DNA from: Kocuria soli
Lineage (GTDB): Bacteria > Actinomycetota > Actinomycetes > Actinomycetales > Micrococcaceae
NCBI RefSeq assembly: GCF_003797835.1
Contig: NZ_RKMF01000013.1
Coordinates: 1-64,000, forward strand
Direction: 5' to 3'
Length of the DNA stretch: 64,000 nucleotides
A program made the translations under genes and the position numbers. Shown in pieces: positions 1-6,951 of this stretch (positions are counted from its first letter, which is position 1; each line of letters opens with the position of its first letter). The notes beneath the pieces are model-generated. The model worked only from the letters and a program-made list of their open reading frames with translations. It ran no database searches and was not told the origin of the DNA.

Positions 1-1
1 G

Positions 2-94
2 TATCACCGGCAGCGAGCGCAGGACACGCTCGGCGGGTTGACGCCCATCGAGTTCGAAGCGAAACTAACCGAGCCGCTCACACTCGCGGCCTAA
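2..94 (+). CDS. IS3-family transposase OrfB, C-terminal fragment (5' truncated by window edge)
   Basis: Only the final 30 residues and the TAA stop are present. They read YHRQRAQDTLGGLTPIEFEA followed by ten more residues, and resemble the C-terminus of IS3-group DDE transposases, where a YN-R-RRH-xLG-x-TPIEFE stretch follows the catalytic glutamate. The catalytic domain itself would lie outside the window, so whether this copy is active cannot be judged. It probably belongs to the same IS type as the fragment at 18259-18905, because the terminal repeats agree. Confidence 0.75.
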   Translation, partial: YHRQRAQDTLGGLTPIEFEAKLTEPLTLAA

Positions 95-102
95 ACCGAA
101 TC

Positions 103-122
103 TGTCATCAGTTCGTTCCTCA
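103..122 (+). repeat. Right terminal inverted repeat of the IS3-type element
   Basis: The sequence TGTCATCAGTTCGTTCCTCA differs by one base from 18886-18905 (TGTCACCAGTTCGTTCCTCA). Read from the outside inwards it begins TGAGG, consistent with the TG...CA ends of IS3-family elements. The next five bases, CGCCC, are also the same at both sites. Because the two ends face outward in opposite element orientations, that extra match is not a target duplication; it may be part of the repeat or chance. Confidence 0.7.
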
Positions 123-147
123 CGCCCACGCTCCTAAAGAGCAGGGA

Positions 148-164
148 ATACTTAGCCGGGGTAT
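148..164. promoter_or_regulatory. CsoR-like operator (imperfect) upstream of the Nuo-like operon
   Basis: ATACTTAGCCGGGGTAT matches 12 of 17 positions of the perfect palindrome in front of the copper ATPase gene (11836-11852). It keeps both outer ATAC/GTAT ends and the GGGGTATGTT half-site that both loci share. CsoR repressors bind G/C-rich palindromes flanked by TA and release DNA on binding Cu(I). The site lies about 70 bp upstream of the first gene, where a promoter would be expected. Copper control of this operon is an inference. Confidence 0.45.
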
Positions 165-232
165 GTTGGGGCTCGGGCGAGTTGCTCCTGGCAGTCGTTC
201 GGACAAGTTCCCCCCCCGATTGGAGGACCGCC

Positions 233-577
233 ATGTATTCGGGGCTGGTGTCTATGGCGTTGGTGGCTATGCTCGTCGTGGTGTTTCTCTATGCCCTGCA
301 CCGGCGCACTGCCGTTGCGGCTCGTCTGATCGTCTCTCTGCCCTTCCAATCCGGCTGGATCCCGAATGAGCACGCTCTCTCCCGGTTCCACGTCCGGTGG
401 TACTTGGCTTCTCTGGTGTTTCTTGCCTTCGACGTCGAGATGTTGTTCATGTACCCATGGGCGGTGGTTGTGCTCGAGAAGGGCGCCTCCGCGGTGGCAG
501 AGATGTTCCTGTTCCTGGGTGCCCTGCTCGTCGCCGTGCTGTGGGCGTGGAGGGAAGGAGCCTTCCGATGGGTCTGA
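233..577 (+). CDS. NuoA-like membrane subunit of a complex-I-like system
   Basis: The protein has 114 residues and three predicted membrane helices. It keeps the core NuoA signature: the loop and helix SRFHVRWYLASLVFLAFDVE followed by MLFMYPWAVVV. In respiratory complex I, NuoA lies beside the quinone site. Here the usually conserved ECGFDP loop is replaced by QSGWIP, so the loop cysteine and glutamate are gone. The start at 233 is preceded by GGAGGA with good spacing; an upstream in-frame start would add a non-conserved tail. It is the first gene of an eight-gene operon and overlaps the next gene by 10 bp. Confidence 0.85.
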   Translation: MYSGLVSMALVAMLVVVFLYALHRRTAVAARLIVSLPFQSGWIPNEHALSRFHVRWYLASLVFLAFDVEMLFMYPWAVVVLEKGASAVAEMFLFLGALLVAVLWAWREGAFRWV

Positions 578-1749
578 CCGACGCCCTGGCCAGGTATGCC
601 CTTCGCGCTACCCATGTTCTCGTGGTCGAGGTGCCCGGCGAGTGGCGGACCCGTGTCGGATTGGAACAGCAGATGCTGCGCCGAGGCTGGCGCCCCGCCT
701 GGACACCAGCAGACGCGGACGTGCTTGCCGTGTGCGGCATCCCGGGCCCCGCGCTGGCTGAGAACGTGGGTCAGCTTTGGGAGCAGATGCCCGGCCCGCG
801 TGTGCGCGCCGACATCGGCTCTCTCTCCCACGTGAGCTCCGCCCTCGACGACGCTGCCACCTTGCTGCTCGACACCCCGCACCATCGGGCGGACGCCCAG
901 AACCGACCAGAGAGACCTCAGCTCCCCGAGCCCCACGGCCAAAGTGACGACGACGGCATGGATCACGGCGGCCACGGCCATCACGGGGAGCACCAGAGCG
1001 CAGATCACAGCGACATGGGCCATGGTGGCCACGACGGCATGGACCACGGCGGGCATGGTGGGATCGACATGGCCCCGGAAGGGATCCCACTCGCGACAGG
1101 AGGTCAGGACCGCGACGGCCTCGAGATGGATGTTCTTCATCTGCCGTGGGGTCCTGTGCTGCCGTTCTGGCCGGCCGGCCTGGTATTACGTTGCGCGTTG
1201 CAGGGTGATGTCGTAGTCGAGGCGGGGGCGTCCGTCATTGACGATGCGCACCACCATGGGCCCGGCGAGGGACACCCCGCGCAAGCGCCGTGGGCTGCGG
1301 TGCGATGCGACAACGCCATGGCCTTGTTGGCACTGGCCGGGGCCGAGGACGTTGCCGTCCGTGCGCGCCGGGCTCGGGATGCGCTGCTCGACGGTAATGG
1401 GGATGCTGCACGAGACGCCGTCACACGGCTGCACCGGGCAGTGCGGCGGTCCCGGTTGCTGCGCTGGTCTTTGCGAGGCGTGCTGCCGCTCACGGCGTCC
1501 GACCTGGAAGATCACGGCCTGCCAATGTCCTGCCTCGGGGACGCCCACGACCGCCTGGTGTCGCTCGTAGAGCGGGTGCGGGCCCAGGTGCATGACCGTG
1601 GCCCGATGAATCCGTCCGGGACAGGTGCGGTGGTCTGGGACGAGCTACCGCACTTGATGACGGGACTGGAGCTGGCGACTGTGCGCTTGGCGGTGGCCAG
1701 TCTTGACCTGGACCCGCTCCCGGGTGCCCGGGAGGTGGCCCGTGCCTGA
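568..1749 (+). CDS. NuoB-like/NuoD-like fusion with a His/Met-rich insert and no iron-sulfur cysteines
   Basis: This is a 393-residue protein I place by motifs. Residues about 1-95 resemble NuoB: ADVLAVCGIPGPALAENVGQ leading to LWEQMPGPR aligns with the NuoB stretch ending QMPEPK, but the four cluster-N2 cysteines are absent. Residues about 127-170 are a linker rich in His, Asp, Met and Gly, with GMDHGGHG twice. Residues about 190-220 (WGPVLPFWPAGLVLRCALQG, then DVVVEA) resemble the NuoD start GPQHPxxHGVLR..LDGE, without its quinone-site histidines. The remainder is helical and ends before nuoH with an 8-bp overlap. If the reading is right, it would be a non-redox plug joining membrane arm and cytoplasm, possibly metal-binding. 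Start 568 has a GGAAGGAG Shine-Dalgarno. Confidence 0.6.
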   Translation: MGLTDALARYALRATHVLVVEVPGEWRTRVGLEQQMLRRGWRPAWTPADADVLAVCGIPGPALAENVGQLWEQMPGPRVRADIGSLSHVSSALDDAATLLLDTPHHRADAQNRPERPQLPEPHGQSDDDGMDHGGHGHHGEHQSADHSDMGHGGHDGMDHGGHGGIDMAPEGIPLATGGQDRDGLEMDVLHLPWGPVLPFWPAGLVLRCALQGDVVVEAGASVIDDAHHHGPGEGHPAQAPWAAVRCDNAMALLALAGAEDVAVRARRARDALLDGNGDAARDAVTRLHRAVRRSRLLRWSLRGVLPLTASDLEDHGLPMSCLGDAHDRLVSLVERVRAQVHDRGPMNPSGTGAVVWDELPHLMTGLELATVRLAVASLDLDPLPGAREVARA

Positions 1750-2677
1750 GGCCGTGGTGATGACCGTGCCCGGTTACTGGGCTGTCCTGGCAGCTGTGCT
1801 GCTGGGCGGTCTGGCCGTGTTTGCGGCTGCCCTGGACGCTGGTCTGTCCGACCGGGCGCAGGGCCTCGGCGGTGGCTGGGGGGCGCCTTTGGCCGGCACC
1901 GCCCGACTGCTGCGCCAGCGGCGGCGCACCACAGTGGCCGCTGACGCCGTGCTGTGGCGGGTTGGGAACGCTGGGATGCTGATGGGTGCGCTGCTGATGG
2001 TGGCTGTGGTGCCCCTGGGATGGTGGGCCCTGGCAGATCTCGATGTGGGCGTGGTGTGGTTCAACGCGGTCGACGTCATGGTCTGGGCACTGGTGTGGTT
2101 AGCGGGCTGGGGAGCGAATTCGACCCACAGCCTGGTGGGCGGCTACCGGTTCCTGGCCCACGGGCTGGCCTACGAGCTGCCGCTGATGTTCGCCCTGGTG
2201 GCCCCGGCGATCGCGGCCGGTAGCCTGAGCGTCGGGGACGTCGTCGCGGCCCAGGAGGGGCTGTGGTTCGTGGTGTGGATGCCGGTGGCGTTCGTGGTCT
2301 TTCTCGTGGGTGTCACGGGTTTTTCCGTGTGGGGGCCGTCCGCCCCGGCTCTGGGCGCTGACATCGCCGGCGGGGTGCTATCCGAGCTTTCGGGGGTGGA
2401 CCGCCTCGTCTTCCTGGCCGGGCGCTATGCGTTCCTGGCCGCGGGTGCTGCGTTCTCAGTGCCGCTGTTCCTGGGCGGGGGCGCCGGCCCGGTGCTGCCG
2501 GGCTGGGCGTGGTCGCTGGTGAAGACCGCGGCGGTGCTGGGCGTGCTGGTGTGGTTGCGACGGAAGCTGCCCGCGCTCCGGCCGGACCGCTTCATGGAGA
2601 TCGGGTGGGTGGTGATGTTGCCGGCCGCGCTCCTGCAGGACCTGGTCGTTGCTCTCATCGTCGTGGGGAAGGCCTGA
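1742..2677 (+). CDS. NuoH-like membrane subunit (degenerate quinone loop)
   Basis: The 311-residue polytopic protein matches NuoH in length class and in landmarks such as GGYRFLAHGLAYELPLMFAL and the C-terminal RFMEIGWVVMLP. NuoH normally carries a very conserved acidic loop, ETNRAPFDLPEAE...ELVAGYHTEYS, that couples quinone chemistry to proton transfer. The equivalent stretch here is SVWGPSAPALGADIAGGVLS followed by ELSG, with almost all of the acidic and arginine residues lost. The GTG start at 1742 overlaps the previous stop by 8 bp, so translation is probably coupled. The subunit may anchor the arm without binding quinone. Confidence 0.75.
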   Translation: MPEAVVMTVPGYWAVLAAVLLGGLAVFAAALDAGLSDRAQGLGGGWGAPLAGTARLLRQRRRTTVAADAVLWRVGNAGMLMGALLMVAVVPLGWWALADLDVGVVWFNAVDVMVWALVWLAGWGANSTHSLVGGYRFLAHGLAYELPLMFALVAPAIAAGSLSVGDVVAAQEGLWFVVWMPVAFVVFLVGVTGFSVWGPSAPALGADIAGGVLSELSGVDRLVFLAGRYAFLAAGAAFSVPLFLGGGAGPVLPGWAWSLVKTAAVLGVLVWLRRKLPALRPDRFMEIGWVVMLPAALLQDLVVALIVVGKA

Positions 2678-2681
2678 GATC

Positions 2682-3245
2682 ATGCTGATCGGTATCGCGT
2701 TCTGGGTGCTGGCCGTGGTGGCGGTGGCCGCCGGGGTGGCCGTGTTCGTGGTGGACTCGATGGCCCGGGCCACCTATGCCCTGGCACTGTCCTTCATTGC
2801 TGTAGGGGTGCAGATCCTGCTGCTGGGCCAGAGCTATCTGGGGGTCATCACGATCTTGATGATGGTGATGGAGATGGCGGTGATGGCCGTGTACATGGTG
2901 ATGTTCATGGGCATGAACCCGGCGCTGATGCCCATGGACATGACGCACGGGAAGAAGACCGCCATCGGCGCCTCCGCCGGTGTCTTCGTGCTCCTGGCCG
3001 CCGGAGCGCTGTTGATCCCGTGGCCGGAACGACGCGGGGTCCCGCCCGAGGACGTCACCGCCGCCCTGGGTCTGGAGATCATGGGGGAGAAGATGCTGGT
3101 CATGGCGGTGATCGGCCCCGTCATGGTGGCCACGATCGTGGCCGGGGTGGTGTTGGCCGCCCACCGCAGCCGCTACGACCGGTTCGGCGACGACCTGCGC
3201 CGGCGCCCTGCGGACGATCCTCAGGCCGGGGGTGTGGGTCGATGA
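2682..3245 (+). CDS. NuoJ-like membrane subunit, methionine-rich
   Basis: The 187-residue protein has about five membrane helices and resembles NuoJ/Nqo10. The third helix region (LMMVMEMAVMAVYMVMFMGM and the next residues) has an exceptional density of methionines and a glutamate where NuoJ usually has a glycine-rich pi-bulge segment. A membrane glutamate there would be well placed for ion transfer. The methionines could simply be hydrophobic filling or could reflect soft-metal contact. It starts 4 bp after nuoH and overlaps nuoK by ATGA. A long cytoplasmic C-terminal tail follows the last helix. Confidence 0.75.
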   Translation: MLIGIAFWVLAVVAVAAGVAVFVVDSMARATYALALSFIAVGVQILLLGQSYLGVITILMMVMEMAVMAVYMVMFMGMNPALMPMDMTHGKKTAIGASAGVFVLLAAGALLIPWPERRGVPPEDVTAALGLEIMGEKMLVMAVIGPVMVATIVAGVVLAAHRSRYDRFGDDLRRRPADDPQAGGVGR

Positions 3246-3544
3246 CGCTCCAGACCGTGCTGGTCGTGGCCGCCGCGCTGTTCGCGGTGGGCCTCTACGG
3301 GGCGCTGTCCCAGCAGGTGGTGGTGATGGTGATGATGGGCCTGGAGCTAATGATCAATGGGGTGCTGCTGGCCGCGGCCGGGTTCTGGTGGTTCTTGGCC
3401 CCGGACCCGTCCGGGCAGGTGCTGCTGTTGGTGGTGCTGGCGGCGATGACCGTAGAGATGGCTATGGGCTTTGCCGTGGCCACGCTGGTGCACCGTCGTC
3501 GGCGCACCGACATGACCGACATGGCTGAGGACCTCGCCCGATGA
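3242..3544 (+). CDS. NuoK-like membrane subunit
   Basis: The 100-residue, three-helix protein is a typical NuoK. Both functionally important membrane glutamates are present, one in MMGLELMINGVLLAAAGF (NuoK Glu36 equivalent) and one in AAMTVEMAMGFAVATLVH (Glu72 equivalent). NuoK is related to MnhC/MrpC and forms part of the central hydrophilic axis that moves protons. The start is set by the ATGA overlap with the NuoJ-like gene. Retention of both glutamates argues that ion translocation is under selection although the redox parts are missing. Confidence 0.85.
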   Translation: MTLQTVLVVAAALFAVGLYGALSQQVVVMVMMGLELMINGVLLAAAGFWWFLAPDPSGQVLLLVVLAAMTVEMAMGFAVATLVHRRRRTDMTDMAEDLAR

Positions 3545-5454
3545 CCGGGGGGCAGGCGGCCCTACTGGCGATGGTGGTGCTCCCCGCTGTGGTCGGCGCC
3601 GGACTGTCTTTATCCCGCCGGGCCGAGGCAGCATCGGCACCCATCGCGGTGGCTACTGCCGTGCTGACCACCGCCCTGGGGGTCGTGGCTGCCCTGGCAC
3701 GCCCGACGCTGGCGGTCCCGTTCGTGGCGGGGGCCGAGTTCGCCCTGGAGGTCGACGCCCTCGCCGCGCTGATCGTACCGATGGTCACCACGGTGACCCT
3801 TCTGGTGCTGGTCTTTGCCGCCGGAAACATCCGGTCCTCCCGGGCGCGGTTCCACGGGTTGATGCTGGTCTTCGCCGCCGCGGCGCTGACTACCGCGGCG
3901 GCAGCGAGCCTGCCGGCGTTGCTGTTCGCCTGGGAGATCATGGGGGCGACCTCCTACGCCCTGATCGGCTTCTGGTGGCGGGAGCCCCACCGGGTTTCCG
4001 CGGGGCTGACCGCCTTTATCACCACCCGCACCGCCGACCTCGGCCTCTACGTGGCGGCGGGGGCGGCACTGGCCGGTGGGGCCGGCATGGCCCTGGCCGA
4101 CCTGCCGGATGCCGCCGCCCCATGGCGGGATGTGCTCGCCGCCGGGATCTTGGTGGCGGCCTTGGGCAAGGCCGCGCAGTTACCGTTCTCTTTCTGGCTG
4201 TCCGGGGCGATGAACGGTCCCAGCCCGGTGAGCGCGCTGCTGCATTCGGCGGCGATGGTGGCGATGGGCGGCTACCTGCTGTTGCGCATGCAGCCGTTGC
4301 TGGCCGCGACCGGGTGGGCCGGTCCGGCGGCGGCCTGGATCGGGGTGGTCACCGCGGTACTGCTGGGGGCCGTGGCCTTGGCACAGCGGGAGCTCAAGCA
4401 ACTGTTGGCCGCCTCCACGGTCGCCCAGATGGGTTTCGTGGTGCTGGCCGCCGGTGTGGGCGCCGTCAGTGGGGGCACGGCCCATCTGGTGGCCCACGCG
4501 GCGACCAAGGCGCTGTTGTTCCTGGCGGCCGGGGCGTGGCTGAGCGCATTGGGCACCGAGAAGCTCCATCGGCTGCGGGGGGTGGCCCGTCGCTGGCGGC
4601 TGGTGGGCGTCACCGCCACCGTCGGGGCGCTGGCCCTGGCCGGGATCGCCCCGCTGTCGCTGTGGGCGACCAAGGACGCTGTGCTGGCCGGGGCGCTGGA
4701 GGCCTCCCCGTGGCTCTATGCCGCCGGACTCCTGGCGGCAGCCCTGTCGGCGGCCTATGCGGGCAAGGCCCTGTGGACGGTCTGGCGACGCGGCGTGCCG
4801 GTGCAGGCGCAGCAGGGCGGCACCGGAAAGGTGGGGGTGCTGGAGCAGGCCCCGCTGGTGGTGCTCGCCGTCGGGGCGGCGGTGCTGGGTGTGCTGGCCC
4901 TGCCGCCGCTCGGCCCGGTGCTCGCTGAGGCGCTGGGCGGCCACGGCGGGGTGTCCCCGCTGGGGCTGCTGGTCTCGGCCGGGCTCGCCCTGGCCGTGCT
5001 GCTAGCCCTGCTGCACTGGCGTGCCCCCGAGCCGGGGTGGGCTCTGCACTGGCTGGGCCTGGAGGCCGCCGCGCACGCCGTGGTCGTCCGCCCCGCCTTC
5101 ACCGTGGCACACGCCCTGGCGCGGTTCGACGACCATGTGCTCGACCGCGCCGTGCACGCCGTGGCCGGGGCCGTGCCCAGGATCGCCCGGGCAGCTGCAC
5201 AGGTCGACGATCGGGTCCTCGACCCTGGGATCGAGACCACTGCGGCCGCCGCCGAGGCCACTGGGCGCGCCGCCGCCCAGATCGACGACGCCGGGATCGA
5301 CGCCACCGTCGAGGGTGTGGCCGCCCGGATCCGCCGGCTCGGACAGCTGGCCCGTGCCCCGCAGACCGGGGCGATCCACCAGTACCTCTTCCAGGCCGTC
5401 GCGGTCCTCGCGATCGGCGTCGCCGCCTACTCCGTCTATGCCGTGATGGGATGA
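3541..5454 (+). CDS. NuoL-like antiporter-type subunit
   Basis: The 637-residue protein belongs to the NuoL/MrpA antiporter family. Key ion-path residues are visible: Glu132 in FAWEIMGATSY, Lys210 in GKAAQLPFSFWLSGAMNGPS, His235 in LLHSAAMVAMGGY and Lys323 in HAATKALLFLAAGAW. The C-terminus holds an amphipathic segment with three DD..LD-type repeats (about residues 525-605), the counterpart of the lateral helix HL, and a final membrane helix. It overlaps neighbours by ATGA at both ends. It is expected to translocate protons or sodium; what drives it here is unknown. Confidence 0.85.
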   Translation: MTGGQAALLAMVVLPAVVGAGLSLSRRAEAASAPIAVATAVLTTALGVVAALARPTLAVPFVAGAEFALEVDALAALIVPMVTTVTLLVLVFAAGNIRSSRARFHGLMLVFAAAALTTAAAASLPALLFAWEIMGATSYALIGFWWREPHRVSAGLTAFITTRTADLGLYVAAGAALAGGAGMALADLPDAAAPWRDVLAAGILVAALGKAAQLPFSFWLSGAMNGPSPVSALLHSAAMVAMGGYLLLRMQPLLAATGWAGPAAAWIGVVTAVLLGAVALAQRELKQLLAASTVAQMGFVVLAAGVGAVSGGTAHLVAHAATKALLFLAAGAWLSALGTEKLHRLRGVARRWRLVGVTATVGALALAGIAPLSLWATKDAVLAGALEASPWLYAAGLLAAALSAAYAGKALWTVWRRGVPVQAQQGGTGKVGVLEQAPLVVLAVGAAVLGVLALPPLGPVLAEALGGHGGVSPLGLLVSAGLALAVLLALLHWRAPEPGWALHWLGLEAAAHAVVVRPAFTVAHALARFDDHVLDRAVHAVAGAVPRIARAAAQVDDRVLDPGIETTAAAAEATGRAAAQIDDAGIDATVEGVAARIRRLGQLARAPQTGAIHQYLFQAVAVLAIGVAAYSVYAVMG

Positions 5455-6947
5455 GCATGCTCAGTACGATCGTCTTCCTGCCCCTGGCGGCCGCCGCCGT
5501 CCTGGCCGCGGTCCCCGCGATCCGGCCCGCCGCCGCTCGCTGGATCTGGGTCACGGTGAGCGTGGCCGAACTGGTGCTCATCGGTGTGCTCTGGGCCAAC
5601 TACGAGACGCCGGGGGCGAACGAGTTGGCGTTCGAAGAGCAGATGCCCTGGATCCCGGGGGTGGGCAGCAGCTATCACGTGGGCGTGGACGGTCTGTCGT
5701 TGCCGTTGCTGGCGATGACCGCGGTGGTCTTTTTGGCCTGCGCCGTCTACGCCTTCCGGGACAACGACCGGCCCCGGGCGCAGGCGGCCCTGTTCCTGTT
5801 CCTGCAGGGCGTGAGTCTGGGTGTGTTCGTGGCGGCCGATCTCATCCTGTTCTTCGTCTTCTTCGACCTCTCCATCGTGGGCATGTACTTCGTGATCGCC
5901 GGGTGGGGGCACGGCAGCTCCGCCCGTTCGGCCCTGAAATTCTTCCTCTACACGTTCCTGGGCTCCCTTTCCCTGCTGCTGGGTTTCATCGGGCTCTACG
6001 TGGCCTCCACCCCGCACACCTTTGACATCCCGGAGCTGGTCGCGGCCACCCCGCTGGACGGGAACCCGCTGGCCGGAGGCTTGGTGCTGGCAGCGATCCT
6101 GGTGGGTCTGGCCGTGAAGACCCCCACCGTGCCCTTCCACACCTGGTTGCCGCCCGCGCACACGGACGCCCCGGCCACCGGATCGGCGGTACTGGCCGCG
6201 GTGCTGCTGAAAATGGGGACCTACGGGTTCGTGCGCATCGCCATGCCGATGCTGCCGGAGGCCTGGCGGGCGTGGGCATGGGTGATCGTGGCCGTCGGTG
6301 TGGTCTCGGTGCTGTACGGGGCGTTCGTGGCTCTGGCCCAGACGAACCTCAAGCGCATGATCGCCTACACCTCGGTTAACCACATGGGCTACATCGTCCT
6401 CGCCCTCGGGGCCGTTGGGCTGGTGGTCGACGATGCCGCCCAGGCTCGTTCCGTGGCGGTGACCGGCGCGGTCACCCAGATGGTCAGCCACGGGCTGATC
6501 ACCGCCGCGCTCTTCCTGCTGGCCGGGGTGATGCAGAAGAGGGCGGGCACCTACGACATGGGTTCCTACGGTGGGCTGGCCGGCCCGGCCCCGCGTTACG
6601 CGGCCCTGTTCGCGATCGGGGCCTTCGCATCCCTGGGCCTGCCGGGGTTCTCGGGGTTCATCGCGGAGTTCCAGATCTTCGCCGGCAGTGTGGCCGTCGC
6701 CCCAGTCACCGCGATCGCGCTGCTGGGCATCCTCGTCACCGCCGCTCTGTTCCTGCGGGCCCTGCAACGGGTCTTCACCGGACCCACGGAGGGTCGATCC
6801 GCCGGATTCGCCGACGTCCGCGCTGAAGAGCTGTGGTCGGTGGTCCCATTGCTGGGTCTATCGGTGCTCATCGGCGTGCTGCCCCGGGTGCTGCTCGATG
6901 TGCTCGGGCCGGCCTCGGCGGCGCTGGTCGGCCTGGTGGGGAGGTAG
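5451..6947 (+). CDS. NuoM-like antiporter-type subunit
   Basis: The 498-residue, roughly 14-helix protein belongs to the NuoM family. The channel lysine is in VKTPTVPFHTWLPPAHTDAP (Lys223), followed by the LLKMGTYGFVR lysine, the NLKRMIAYTSVNHMGYIVLA motif and a late glutamate in GFIAEFQIFAG. The otherwise invariant helix-5 glutamate is an aspartate here (FFDLSIVGMYF, Asp139), a conservative change. The start overlaps the NuoL-like stop (ATGA). It should form the second ion channel of the membrane arm. Confidence 0.85.
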   Translation: MSMLSTIVFLPLAAAAVLAAVPAIRPAAARWIWVTVSVAELVLIGVLWANYETPGANELAFEEQMPWIPGVGSSYHVGVDGLSLPLLAMTAVVFLACAVYAFRDNDRPRAQAALFLFLQGVSLGVFVAADLILFFVFFDLSIVGMYFVIAGWGHGSSARSALKFFLYTFLGSLSLLLGFIGLYVASTPHTFDIPELVAATPLDGNPLAGGLVLAAILVGLAVKTPTVPFHTWLPPAHTDAPATGSAVLAAVLLKMGTYGFVRIAMPMLPEAWRAWAWVIVAVGVVSVLYGAFVALAQTNLKRMIAYTSVNHMGYIVLALGAVGLVVDDAAQARSVAVTGAVTQMVSHGLITAALFLLAGVMQKRAGTYDMGSYGGLAGPAPRYAALFAIGAFASLGLPGFSGFIAEFQIFAGSVAVAPVTAIALLGILVTAALFLRALQRVFTGPTEGRSAGFADVRAEELWSVVPLLGLSVLIGVLPRVLLDVLGPASAALVGLVGR

Positions 6948-6951
6948 TTCG

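Larger units (their letters stand above)
1..122 (+). mobile_element. 3' end of an IS3-family insertion sequence (left part outside the window)
   Basis: This is the right-hand end of an IS3-family element. It contains the last 30 codons of an OrfB transposase and a 20-bp terminal inverted repeat that ends in CA, as IS3-family ends do. The repeat (103-122) matches, as the opposite end type, the sequence at 18886-18905, so both edges of the island carry the same kind of IS. The body of the element lies upstream of the window. Confidence 0.75.

Noticed and set aside
289-1140. Long antisense open frame across the NuoA-like and fusion genes
   Set aside because: It is His/Arg/Ala-rich shadow coding caused by high third-position GC, has no Shine-Dalgarno, and conflicts with a well-supported operon.
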